Positions 6,010 to 13,106 are shown, counted from the stretch's first letter. The stretch is DNA of 13,985 nt from Clostridiales bacterium (GCA_019417795.1 DXUR01000039.1:1-13985); one strand, 5' to 3'. Numbers and translations are program-made. Notes: generated by a model not told the origin, from the letters alone.

Positions 6010-6777
6010 TCAGTGCATCAAAATTTCTTCTCGCACATTGCGCAGATAGGCGTAGATCTCCACCACATTGCCGCTGGGGTCGTACATCTGGAACAGCCGC
6101 CGTGCATCAAAGTCCGTGTCACGCAGCATCCCGGCCTCCTTATAGTCCGGGCTTTGGCTGAACCGGTCGTACAGCTTGTTGACGCTGCTGGCCTCCAGAC
6201 CAATCATGGACGGGCCCAAGGTGCAGCCTGCCGGACGCCTGCGCAGCAGAAGCTGTGCATCGCCGGCCTGAAGCAGCAGCGCATCTGTCTGCCGCTCCAG
6301 CAGCGGAAGCCCCAGCCGGTCGCAGTAGAAGCTCTGCGCCGCCGCCAAATCATCCTCATAAAGCACGCCGGTAAAGGTGCCGGTAAACATATCCGTTTTA
6401 TCCACATCGCCGCCGCTGCAGGGGCTGTCGTCCTGCAGCAGATGCACCAGATTGCCTTCGGTGTCCCGGAGGGTTACCTGCCGGGCATCCTGAGAGAGGA
6501 TCTCGATGTGGGGCATTTCCTCCAAAATCCGCTCCATGCACAGAGGCAGATCGGAGCACTGGGCCAAAAACTCACTGTGTCCCTGCCGGGGGGTAAAGGG
6601 GATCTGGGTGATCTCCAGCCGTCCGCTGCCCATGTAGAAGCGGTAGCCCTTCTGATCGGGGACGATGGACCAGTTATAGTTGGGCTGCAGGCCCAGTACC
6701 TCGCGGTAGAAAAAGACACCGCTGTCATAATCCTTCAGGTGCAGAATATATCTGCATTCGTGAAATGTAATATTCAT
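6010..6777 (-). CDS. VOC didomain protein B
   Basis: A 255-residue tandem VOC protein, paralogous to the one at 5185-5991. Domain 1 (about 5-114) has the start CRYILHLKDYDSGVFFYREVLGL, the strand RLEITQIPF and the ending DTEGNLVHLL, where the signature Glu is replaced by His (112). Domain 2 (about 132-247) runs from FTGVLYEDDLAAAQSFYCDRLGL to DPSGNVVEIYAYLRN (233-247). Its C-terminus NVVE-(I/V)-x-AY-x-RN is nearly the same as that of protein A, showing a shared duplication. I chose ATG 6777 because it overlaps the permease stop (ATGA at 6774-6777), has AAAGGA about 10 bases before, and begins exactly at the domain start; upstream in-frame codons lie inside the permease. Function unknown, presumed linked to the imported compound. 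Confidence 0.84.
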   Translation of the reverse strand: MNITFHECRYILHLKDYDSGVFFYREVLGLQPNYNWSIVPDQKGYRFYMGSGRLEITQIPFTPRQGHSEFLAQCSDLPLCMERILEEMPHIEILSQDARQVTLRDTEGNLVHLLQDDSPCSGGDVDKTDMFTGTFTGVLYEDDLAAAQSFYCDRLGLPLLERQTDALLLQAGDAQLLLRRRPAGCTLGPSMIGLEASSVNKLYDRFSQSPDYKEAGMLRDTDFDARRLFQMYDPSGNVVEIYAYLRNVREEILMH

Positions 6778-7757
6778 GCCTTCGATCCTTTCGACTGTGA
6801 TTCCCCGGCGCTTTTCCGGCGCAGGCAGGGAGCGGAGAGCGGATGGGGGTAGGGGGTGCCATTGGCCGCCGGTGCCCGCATCCGCATACCGGTGAGCTTG
6901 ATGCCGATCAGCGCAGCCAGATAGGGCAGCATCTGGGTCAGCTGCGTGGCGATGCCGAAGCTCTGCAGGCGCATCCGCAGCGCCTGCATCACGCCAAACA
7001 GCAGCGTGGCAAGATAGCCGCCGACGGGAGACCACTGGCCGAACTGGTTGGCGGCAAAGGCCATAAAGCCGGACCCAGCGGACATATCATTGACAAACAC
7101 ATTGGCGGAGCTGAGGCACATGACAGCGCCTCCCATGCCGGCAAAAACGCCTCCCAGAAGCACCGCACGCATTCGCAGGCGGTAGACATTGATGCCCAGC
7201 GTGGCCACGGCGGCGGGGTTTTCGCCCACGGCACGAATCCGCAGGCCCCATGCGGTTCGATGCAGCAGATACTGCATAACCGCCACCGCCAGCAGACCCA
7301 GATAGATGCAGGCCGGGTAGCCGCTGAGCATGGTGCCCGCTATGGGGATGCGGGAGAGCAGGGGAATATTCACGGCCTGAAAGCCCTCCACCCACGGAGA
7401 GATGCCGGTGGTGTCCCACAGGGCACGCATCATCATATAGGCAAAGCCCGGGCCGAAGAGGTTGAGGCCGATGCCGATCACGATCTGCTGGCCGTTGCAG
7501 TAAATGGCCAGCACCCCCAGGATCAGCGCCAGAAATGCACCGGCGGCGCAGCCGCACAGCAGCCCTACCCAGGGGCTGCCCGTATAGTAAGAGCCCACGG
7601 CGGCGAGAAACCCGCTGAAGAGCATGGAGCCCTCAATGCCGATGTTGATGACACCCGCCCGCTCGCTGATGGTGCAGGCCAGAGTGCCCAGTGCAATGGG
7701 TGCGGTCAGCCGGATGGCAGAGGCAAAAAAGTTAGCAAATGAGATCCAAAAATCCAT
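6774..7757 (-). CDS. Nucleoside-type ABC transporter permease 2 (NupQ/YufQ-like)
   Basis: A 327-residue integral membrane permease of the BPD_transp_2 family, in the subgroup paired with BMP/PnrA binding proteins. It starts with an amphipathic helix and the conserved segment ERAGVINIGIEGSMLFSG, the equivalent of the GVFNIGGEG segment of permease 1. Eight or so hydrophobic helices follow (for example VGLLCGCAAGAFLALILGVLA cut by loops), plus the cytoplasmic coupling loop WGLRIRAVGENPAAVATLGI. The family normally ends near residue 300. Here a basic Ser/Lys-rich tail of about 28 residues follows (from GTPYPHPLSAP), reaching into the VOC B start. ATG 7757 shares one base with the stop of permease 1 (TAATG). 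It would form a heterodimer with permease 1 in the membrane. Confidence 0.92.
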   Translation of the reverse strand: MDFWISFANFFASAIRLTAPIALGTLACTISERAGVINIGIEGSMLFSGFLAAVGSYYTGSPWVGLLCGCAAGAFLALILGVLAIYCNGQQIVIGIGLNLFGPGFAYMMMRALWDTTGISPWVEGFQAVNIPLLSRIPIAGTMLSGYPACIYLGLLAVAVMQYLLHRTAWGLRIRAVGENPAAVATLGINVYRLRMRAVLLGGVFAGMGGAVMCLSSANVFVNDMSAGSGFMAFAANQFGQWSPVGGYLATLLFGVMQALRMRLQSFGIATQLTQMLPYLAALIGIKLTGMRMRAPAANGTPYPHPLSAPCLRRKSAGESQSKGSKA

Positions 7758-8824
7758 TATTCAGCAGCTCCTTCCTGTTTCCGGCCCCGGCCGACACAAC
7801 TCTTGAGCCGCTGCCACAGGTGGCCCAGCACATTCCACACATCCGGAGAGGCCACCAGCATGACGATAAAGCCCTGGAGCACGGAGATCATCTCCGTTGT
7901 CACCTGACTGGTCAGGCTCATGCTGATGGAGGCGGAGCGCAGCATTCCGAACAGAAAAGCGCTCAGCAGCACGCCCACAGGCGAATTCATGGCAAGGGTG
8001 GCCACGGTAATGCCGTCCCAGCCGTACCCGGGGGAGAAGCCCATGACAAAGCGCTTATATACCGCCAGGCACTGGATGGACCCGCCCAGGGCAAACAGGC
8101 CACCGCTGATGCACATGGCGGCGATCGTCCGGCCATAGATCGGCAGTCCGGCCTGCTGCATGGCACGGGGGTTGCTGCCCATGGCCCGCAGGGAAAAGCC
8201 AAAAGGGGTTTTATACAGCATCCACGTTACAACGGCTACGCAGAATAGCGCCACAAGGATGCCGTAGTTAAACTGCGTGCTGGGGAAAATGCGCGGCAAA
8301 ATGCTGCCCTCGTTAACAACCACGGTCTCCGTGTTGCTGGCGCCGGGACGCTGAAAATAGCTCTTGACAATATACTCCGTCAGCAGCGCAGCGATGGAGT
8401 TCATCATAATGGTGGCCACGGACAGTGAGGTCAGGTTTCGCCCGGCAAACAGGGTGGGCAGAAGTGCCCACAGAGCGCCGGCCCCAAAGCCCGCCAGCAG
8501 TGCCAGCAGCCAGCCCCACGGCGCCGGCAGCGGCACCGTCAGGCCCACAATAACGGAGGCCAGTCCGCCCACCAGCACCTGTCCCTCACCGCCGATGTTG
8601 AAAACACCGCTCTGGAAGGCCACCGCCGCACCGAGGCCGGTCATGATCAGCGGCAGCATATATGCCAGCACATTCAGAAAGCTCTTGGTGCTGCCGAAAG
8701 AGCCGGTCAGTATGCTCCAGTATACGACCAGAGGATCCCGTCCGGTAAGCCGTATGGTCAGCCCAAACAGCACCAACGCCAGAACCAACGAAAACAGCGA
8801 CAATCGAATCCTTGTTTTTTTCAC
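7757..8824 (-). CDS. Nucleoside-type ABC transporter permease 1 (NupP/YufP-like)
   Basis: A 355-residue integral membrane permease, partner of the gene at 6774-7757. The start is GTG at 8824: AAGGAGG (8831-8837) sits 6 bases upstream, and the protein then begins with the basic cap KKTRIRLSLF followed directly by the first membrane helix. Longer in-frame extensions lack a site and would not be membrane-like. The family segment GVFNIGGEGQVLVGG and the coupling loop FGFSLRAMGSNPRAMQQAGLP are intact, with about ten hydrophobic helices overall. This permease type moves nucleosides or purines imported by PnrA-like lipoproteins. A 95-base gap with a hairpin separates it from the upstream lipoprotein gene. 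Confidence 0.92.
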   Translation of the reverse strand: MKKTRIRLSLFSLVLALVLFGLTIRLTGRDPLVVYWSILTGSFGSTKSFLNVLAYMLPLIMTGLGAAVAFQSGVFNIGGEGQVLVGGLASVIVGLTVPLPAPWGWLLALLAGFGAGALWALLPTLFAGRNLTSLSVATIMMNSIAALLTEYIVKSYFQRPGASNTETVVVNEGSILPRIFPSTQFNYGILVALFCVAVVTWMLYKTPFGFSLRAMGSNPRAMQQAGLPIYGRTIAAMCISGGLFALGGSIQCLAVYKRFVMGFSPGYGWDGITVATLAMNSPVGVLLSAFLFGMLRSASISMSLTSQVTTEMISVLQGFIVMLVASPDVWNVLGHLWQRLKSCVGRGRKQEGAAE

Positions 8825-8869
8825 AGTGTCCCTCCTTGCGCAGATGATAGGTCTCTGCCGATAAGGTGC

Positions 8870-8900
8870 GGGGCCGAAGGCCAGGCAGGCCTTCAGCCCC
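8870..8900 (-). promoter_or_regulatory. Intercistronic mRNA hairpin after the binding-protein gene
   Basis: On the minus strand, GGGGCTGAAGGCC, loop TGCCT, GGCCTTCGGCCCC: a 13-bp stem with a single G-U wobble, about 20 bases after the lipoprotein stop and about 46 before the permease 1 start. No T-run follows. This matches stabilising or partial-termination hairpins known between binding-protein and permease genes of other ABC operons, where they raise binding-protein levels relative to permease. Confidence 0.6.
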
Positions 8901-8919
8901 GTGTTGTGCGCTTGGCGAT

Positions 8920-9960
8920 TTATGCCGCCTTCCACACCTTTGCTTCTTCAATGGTGCTGGGGACTACGATGGTGCCGTCCTTGATGGCAGCCACCGCCGC
9001 ATTGTACTTCTCCATCACATCAGCGGGGATCTGATAGGCAGAGCCGTCAAAATCCAGGTACAGGCTGTCCTCTGCCAGACCCTTTTCAATGGCACCGGCG
9101 GTGAACTTACCGTCCATGACATCCTGAATCGCTTCCTGAGCGCAAGCGGGGAAGTCCCGGATGGCGCTGGCAATGTTGGTCTGGGGGGCGTCCGCATTCA
9201 GGTTGCCGTCAAAGAAGACGGTCAGGAAGTTCTTCTCCTTGCCGGCATTGAGGATACCCAGACCGCCGGCACTGGCGGTGTGGTATATCAGGCTGGCGCC
9301 CTGCTCATGCATGGATGTGGCCAGCTCATAGCAGCCGTTGACCTCTGCCCAGCCGTTGGCGTAGTCCACCAGTACCTGGCAGTCAGGGTTGGCATAGTGG
9401 GCTCCGGCGATCATACCGGCAGCACCCAGATTGCACAGGGGGATGTCGTGGGCGCCAATAAAGCCCAGAGTATTGGTGTCGGACAGGCTGGCACCCAGGA
9501 AGCCGGCCAAAAAGCCCAGCTCCTGATCACGCCATGTGTAGCTGCGGATGTTGTCACCCTCCACCACAGCGTCCAGGATCACAAACTTCTGCTGCGGATA
9601 GTTAGGGGCCACATTTTCCAGGCTGGAGCTCTGGCTGCCGCCCAGGCAGATGATGAGGTCGCAGTCTCCACTGTCGGCATAGCCGGATATCAGGCCCTCG
9701 TACTCGGCGTCATCCTTGGGCTCGGAATATACCCACTGGATGCCCATGGTGCTCTCCGCTTTCTTCATGCCGTCATACAGCGCATCGTTAAAGGACTTGT
9801 CTCCCAGGCCGCTGGAGGCGAACACAACGGCGACCTTGGTGCCTTTCTCGGAATCGTCACCTGCCGAATCCTTGTCGGACTTCCCGCAGGCCGCCAGGGA
9901 CAGCATCGAGCAGACCACCAGCAGCATGGACAGCCACTTTTTCACATTTGTAAACTTCAT
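8920..9960 (-). CDS. BMP/PnrA-family substrate-binding lipoprotein
   Basis: A 346-residue exported lipoprotein of the BMP family (PF02608 type), whose characterised members bind purine nucleosides at the outer face of the membrane. The N-terminus has a lysine cap, a hydrophobic core and the lipobox LAAC with the lipid cysteine at C25, then a charged Ser/Asp/Lys linker. Family marks are VAVVFASSGLGDKSFN (near 43-58), the LGGSQ loop, the FLAGFLGASL helix, IGAHDIPLCN and the TASAGGLG region. I chose ATG 9960 because AAGGAGG (9968-9974) lies 7 bases upstream and the signal peptide begins there. It follows the ATPase gene after 65 bases and precedes the permeases. Ligand-pocket residues cannot be read to a specific base, so the purine link is by family. 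Confidence 0.93.
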   Translation of the reverse strand: MKFTNVKKWLSMLLVVCSMLSLAACGKSDKDSAGDDSEKGTKVAVVFASSGLGDKSFNDALYDGMKKAESTMGIQWVYSEPKDDAEYEGLISGYADSGDCDLIICLGGSQSSSLENVAPNYPQQKFVILDAVVEGDNIRSYTWRDQELGFLAGFLGASLSDTNTLGFIGAHDIPLCNLGAAGMIAGAHYANPDCQVLVDYANGWAEVNGCYELATSMHEQGASLIYHTASAGGLGILNAGKEKNFLTVFFDGNLNADAPQTNIASAIRDFPACAQEAIQDVMDGKFTAGAIEKGLAEDSLYLDFDGSAYQIPADVMEKYNAAVAAIKDGTIVVPSTIEEAKVWKAA

Positions 9961-9986
9961 CTTAGTTCCTCCTTGGTTAGTTCTAA

Positions 9987-10006
9987 GCTGCCGTTTAATC
10001 GGCAGC
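9987..10006 (-). promoter_or_regulatory. Hairpin before the binding-protein gene
   Basis: GCTGCCG (9987-9993), loop of six bases, CGGCAGC (10000-10006): a perfect 7-bp stem in the 65-base gap between the ATPase stop and the lipoprotein ribosome binding site. No T-run follows. It may protect or process the downstream message; its role is not determined by sequence. Confidence 0.45.
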
Positions 10007-10025
10007 AGGATCAATAAAGGATCGA

Positions 10026-11573
10026 TCAGTGGGCTTCGCCCAGCATCATGCGTCCTAAGGCCTCACGGGTGGCATTGTCTGCATCCACAAATCCCATGAT
10101 CTGCCCACGGAACAGCACCATGATCCGGTCTGAGACCTTGATCAGCTCATCCAGATCGCTGGAAATGAGCAGCACGGCGCAGCCCTGTTCCGCCGCTGCC
10201 AAAATGCGGCCTTGGATGTAATCCGCCGAGGCGATGTCAACGCCCCGGGTAGGCTGCGCGGCAATGAGCATCCGGCAGCCCCGGTCAAGCTCCCGGGCGA
10301 CGACGATTTTTTGTTGATTGCCGCCGGAGAGGGTGCCGACCACAACCGACTCATTGGTGGCCGCAATGCTGTAATCGGCGATCTTAGCCTGCGCATCACG
10401 GCGGGCGGCCGCCCAGTCCTCCAGCAGCGGGCTTTTGGCATAGGGCTTTTCGTCGTAGGCATTCAGCAGCATATTTTCAAAGAGCCGCATACTGAGGATG
10501 AGGCCCATGCCTTGCCGGTCATCGGGAATGCTGCCCACGCCTGCATCACGAATCTGCTTGGTTGTGCGGCCGGTGATCTCCCGTCCGTCCAGCAGAATGC
10601 TGCCGGAGGAGGAGCGGCAAAGGCCCAGAAGGGCCTGCGCCAGAGGCGTCTGTCCGTTGCCCTCGATGCCCGCTACGCCCAGCACCTCGCCGGAGCGAAT
10701 GGAAAAGGTGACATTTTGCACAGCGGCGCCGCCACGGCTCTGCACGCTGAGGCCCTTTACCTGCAGCACCTCTTCCTCCCCAATGGGGTGGGGCCGACGG
10801 CGCCCGGTAGGAACCGTTTTGCCCACCATCATCTGCGTCAGCTTTTCCATACCGGTTTCCTGAGGGGTGGTGGTGCCGATGATCCGGCCCTGCCGGATCA
10901 CGGTCATGCGGTCTGCAATTTGATAGACCTCCCGCAGCTTATGCGTAATGAAGATTGTGGACTTGCCCAGCTCCCGCAGGCGGCGCAGCACATCAAACAG
11001 CGCGTCGGACTCCTGAGGCGTCAGCAGGGCGGTGGGCTCGTCGAAAATCAAAATGTCCGCCTTGCGATACAGCAGCTTGACGATCTCCACTCGCTGGCGC
11101 TGCCCAATGGTCAGTTTGTCCACCAGCGCATCAGGGTCTATGTCTAAGCCATAGGAAGCGGCCAGCTCCCGGATACTGCGTGACGCTTCCTGCTTTTTCA
11201 GCCGTCCGCTTCTGGTCCTGACCTCCTGCCCCAGGGTAATGTTTTCCGCCACCGTCAGGTGCGGAATCAGCATCAGCTCCTGGTGTACCATACCGATGCC
11301 GTGGGCAATGGCGTCAGCAGGGCTTTTCAGCACCACTGGCCCGCCGGAAAGGAACATCTGACCCTCATCGGGCTGCTCGATGCCGTAGAGCATTTTCATC
11401 AGTGTGCTCTTTCCTGCACCGTTTTCCCCCAGAAAGGCGTGTACCTCGCCGCGGCGCAAGGTGAAATTGATGTGATCGCTGGCCTGTACGACACCGTTAT
11501 AGCACTTGCACAGGTCAACACACTGCAAAACAATGGGGGCCTCGGTGGCGGTTTGCGTGTGTTCGGCTATCAT
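10026..11573 (-). CDS. Nucleoside-type ABC transporter ATP-binding protein (NupO/YufO-like)
   Basis: A 515-residue double nucleotide-binding-domain ATPase, the usual partner of BMP lipoproteins and BPD_transp_2 permeases. Domain 1 has Walker A GENGAGKST (49-57), a Q-loop HQE, signature LTIGQRQRVEI (155-165), Walker B ILIFDEPT and the switch His in FITHK. Domain 2 has the degenerate Walker A GIEGNGQTPL (302-311), canonical signature LSGGNQQK (415-422), and a Walker B region MLIAAQPTRGVD without the usual Glu. Such asymmetry is normal for this family, as in ribose-type ATPases. AAAGGAGG (11579-11586) lies 5 bases before ATG 11573. It is the first gene of the operon, behind the promoter at 11663-11691, and sits on the inner face of the membrane. 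Confidence 0.95.
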   Translation of the reverse strand: MIAEHTQTATEAPIVLQCVDLCKCYNGVVQASDHINFTLRRGEVHAFLGENGAGKSTLMKMLYGIEQPDEGQMFLSGGPVVLKSPADAIAHGIGMVHQELMLIPHLTVAENITLGQEVRTRSGRLKKQEASRSIRELAASYGLDIDPDALVDKLTIGQRQRVEIVKLLYRKADILIFDEPTALLTPQESDALFDVLRRLRELGKSTIFITHKLREVYQIADRMTVIRQGRIIGTTTPQETGMEKLTQMMVGKTVPTGRRRPHPIGEEEVLQVKGLSVQSRGGAAVQNVTFSIRSGEVLGVAGIEGNGQTPLAQALLGLCRSSSGSILLDGREITGRTTKQIRDAGVGSIPDDRQGMGLILSMRLFENMLLNAYDEKPYAKSPLLEDWAAARRDAQAKIADYSIAATNESVVVGTLSGGNQQKIVVARELDRGCRMLIAAQPTRGVDIASADYIQGRILAAAEQGCAVLLISSDLDELIKVSDRIMVLFRGQIMGFVDADNATREALGRMMLGEAH

Positions 11574-11662
11574 AGGATCCTCCTTTCAGGGTCGCTCCCT
11601 CCATTGGTTGATACGGACAAGCAGTCCGGTTCTTTTCCATGGGTGGTATTTTGCGTGAACTC

Positions 11663-11691
11663 ATTATACGCCTGTACCCGTAGAATTTGAA
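11663..11691 (-). promoter_or_regulatory. Sigma-A-type promoter of the transport/catabolism operon
   Basis: On the minus strand, -35 TTCAAA (11686-11691), a 17-base spacer and a perfect -10 TATAAT (11663-11668). The predicted start near 11656 gives a leader of about 80 bases before ATG 11573. The leader holds a small hairpin (CGGAC, loop TGCTT, GTCCG) but nothing I recognise as a riboswitch. The imperfect -35 (4 of 6) suits a promoter that needs an activator. Confidence 0.75.
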
Positions 11692-11708
11692 GAACAAATA
11701 AGCGATGC

Positions 11709-11735
11709 AAAGCCATCGGTAAGACCGATGGCTTT
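11709..11735. promoter_or_regulatory. LysR-type regulator binding dyad (T-N11-A box)
   Basis: A perfect 11-bp dyad, AAAGCCATCGG (11709-11719), five bases, CCGATGGCTTT (11725-11735). Its core ATC-N9-GAT (11715-11729) fits the T-N11-A consensus of LysR-type operators exactly. The centre at 11722 lies about 66 bases upstream of the predicted operon start, the usual place of the LysR recognition site. It is about 96 bases upstream of the predicted start of the divergent regulator gene. It could be read as a hairpin, but no T-run follows on either strand. Confidence 0.72.
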
Positions 11736-11781
11736 CAGGCAAAAACAGGGTTTTGGGGAAGTTAATTTATAGTGCCGGAGG

Positions 11782-11810
11782 TTGCTTTTTAACAAAAATG
11801 CTGCTAAAAT
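11782..11810 (+). promoter_or_regulatory. Promoter of the LysR-type regulator gene
   Basis: -35 TTGCTT (11782-11787), a 17-base spacer and -10 TAAAAT (11805-11810), giving a predicted start near 11818 and a leader of about 95 bases before ATG 11913. Together with the operon promoter it explains the gene-free stretch 11574-11912. Confidence 0.65.
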
Positions 11811-11912
11811 CAGGAAGATGTCCCACAATTACCATTCCAGAGGTGTCGGTTGGGGCAAACAGTGGCGAGAGGTCTCCATCTGCGACAACAGCGCAAGTAT
11901 GAGGTGAAAACG

Positions 11913-12812
11913 ATGACATTAAAGCAAATACTATATGTCCGGGCCGTCAGCAAGGCAGGCTCTATCGGCAAGGCAGCAGAGGCGCTGTTCATCTCCCAAT
12001 CCAGTCTATCCGAGTCGATCCGAAACTTGGAGCGGGAATATGGTATGGTTCTTTTTGAGCGAACCAGTAAGGGCATATCGCTGACGCGCCAGGGAGAGGC
12101 ATTCCTGAAGGACACACAGCTGCTGACAAATATCTACCAGGATTTGGATGACAAGTATAAAAACCACAAGGGGGAGTGCGAGTATTTTTGCGTATCTTCC
12201 CTGCACCATGTCTCCGGTATTGATGCCTTTGAGCACATTGTATGCCAGCCTAAGAATCAAAAATATCATCTGGGATATTTTGAGGGAAACATGGATCAGG
12301 TGCTGCAGGATGTGGAAACGAATCGCTCCGACATCGGCGTGCTGTTTTTCACCAGTGACAGCCGCAGCGCCATTATCAAGGCATGCAATCGGCGGAATAT
12401 ATTTTTTCAGCATCTGAAATATGATCTGCTGCATATTTACATCCAGAATACGCATCCCTTAGCCGAGTGTAAAAGCGTTACACTGGCGGATATCCAGCAG
12501 TACCCGTTTATTTCTTATGAGGAGTGTCATCCCTCCTCGGCCCGATTCACGACGACCAGACGCCAGTGGAACCCCCAGCAGCAGATCATCTCGGTATCCG
12601 ACCGGGCGATGGCGTATTCACTGCTGGCACTGGGCGATGCCTATGTGACCGGCTCCGGCTATCTGACACAAGAGGATCGCCGCCGCGCCTTGGTCAGTGT
12701 GCCCATCACGGATTTGGGGCAAATCGAGATCGGGTATATCTGTAACCCCTCTCGAGTACTGTCAGAATTGGCGCTGGAATATATTGAGTGGCTGAAGATA
12801 ATCACCGTGTGA
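11913..12812 (+). CDS. LysR-type transcriptional regulator
   Basis: A 299-residue LysR-family regulator. The N-terminal winged helix-turn-helix is clear (residues about 1-60): LKQILYVRAVSKAGSIGKAA, then LFISQSSLSESIRNLE with the recognition helix, EREYGMVLFERTSKGISLT for the wing, and the linker helix after RQGEAFL. The effector-binding domain follows (CEYFCVSSLHHVSGI, the hinge DIGVLFF, and LLALGDAYVTG near the end). I chose ATG 11913 since GAGGTG (11901-11906) is 6 bases upstream and this is the family's normal start. It is transcribed away from the ABC/VOC/deaminase operon, and the shared intergenic region holds a LysR dyad at -66 of the operon, so it most likely controls that operon. The effector is probably the imported compound or its deamination product (inference). 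It is followed by a strong terminator at 12916-12951. Confidence 0.93.
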   Translation: MTLKQILYVRAVSKAGSIGKAAEALFISQSSLSESIRNLEREYGMVLFERTSKGISLTRQGEAFLKDTQLLTNIYQDLDDKYKNHKGECEYFCVSSLHHVSGIDAFEHIVCQPKNQKYHLGYFEGNMDQVLQDVETNRSDIGVLFFTSDSRSAIIKACNRRNIFFQHLKYDLLHIYIQNTHPLAECKSVTLADIQQYPFISYEECHPSSARFTTTRRQWNPQQQIISVSDRAMAYSLLALGDAYVTGSGYLTQEDRRRALVSVPITDLGQIEIGYICNPSRVLSELALEYIEWLKIITV

Positions 12813-12837
12813 CAGGCGCTATTCGCCCTATAGGCAA

Positions 12838-12870
12838 GCCGTATTTACCGCAAGGGTAAGAGCATACGGC
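12838..12870 (+). other. Two-part hairpin in the regulator 3' region
   Basis: GCCGTAT (12838-12844) pairs with ATACGGC (12864-12870), and TTACC (12845-12849) pairs with GGTAA (12855-12859) inside it, leaving a GCAAG loop and a 4-base bulge. It lies 25 bases after the regulator stop without a T-run. It could stabilise the 3' end or be a short repeat. No gene is seen between 12813 and 12915. Confidence 0.5.
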
Positions 12871-12915
12871 CACTTTACTTCAAGCCCTCACCCATAGAGC
12901 AGAAATAGGCAAAGA

Positions 12916-12951
12916 AAAAGATCCTGTTTTCGATAGAAAACAGGATCTTTT
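12916..12951 (+). terminator. Terminator of the LysR-type regulator gene
   Basis: A perfect 16-bp stem, AAAAGATCCTGTTTTC (12916-12931), loop GATA, GAAAACAGGATCTTTT (12936-12951). The T-run is built into the 3' arm, and on the opposite strand it continues as CTTTTTCTTT, so it can act in both directions. Confidence 0.88.
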
Positions 12952-12955
12952 GTCA

Positions 12956-12994
12956 TGCTGGGCGGATTCGAACCGCCGACCTCATCCTTACCAA
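12956..12994 (-). other. 3' half of a tRNA-Thr(GGU) gene (probable attachment-site scar)
   Basis: On the minus strand the sequence reads TTGGTAA (a Thr GGU anticodon loop), GGATG (3' anticodon stem), AGGTC (variable loop), GGCGG-TTCGAAT-CCGCC (a perfect T arm) and CAGCA (acceptor end). The bases where CATCC and the D arm should be do not pair or fold, so the 5' half is missing, and no CCA follows. A lone tRNA 3' half is the usual signature of an integrative element's attachment site, because tyrosine integrases recreate the 3' end at one border. The fragment cannot make a tRNA. Confidence 0.8.
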
Positions 12995-13067
12995 GTGATA
13001 AAAGTCCTCCCAGCCCTTGATTTGTAAGGCTTTGTGGGCATTTTTACCGCAAAAAGGATGAGGTCGG
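12976..13067. repeat. 14-base perfect inverted repeat overlapping the tRNA fragment
   Basis: CCGACCTCATCCTT (12976-12989) and its exact reverse complement AAGGATGAGGTCGG (13054-13067), separated by 64 bases. The left arm is part of the tRNA-Thr 3' half (3' anticodon stem, variable loop and T-stem start), so the right arm is a second, inverted copy of a tRNA segment. This suggests two att-like half sites in opposite orientation. Confidence 0.75.
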
Positions 13068-13106
13068 AAACTCTTTGCTCCATGTGTTCCGTCCGCTCGT
13101 TTCCCC

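Noticed and set aside
11574..11656. A purine or guanidine riboswitch in the operon leader
   Set aside because: The predicted leader is only about 80 bases, has one short hairpin and lacks the conserved three-way junction and loop sequences of purine riboswitches. Control by the LysR dyad explains the layout better.
11709..11735. A terminator between the two divergent transcription units
   Set aside because: The dyad lies upstream of both promoters, has no T-run on either side, and fits the LysR operator consensus.
12956..12994. A complete tRNA-Thr gene
   Set aside because: The 5' half is missing: the bases before the anticodon loop do not pair with GGATG, no D arm is found, and the acceptor stem has no partner.
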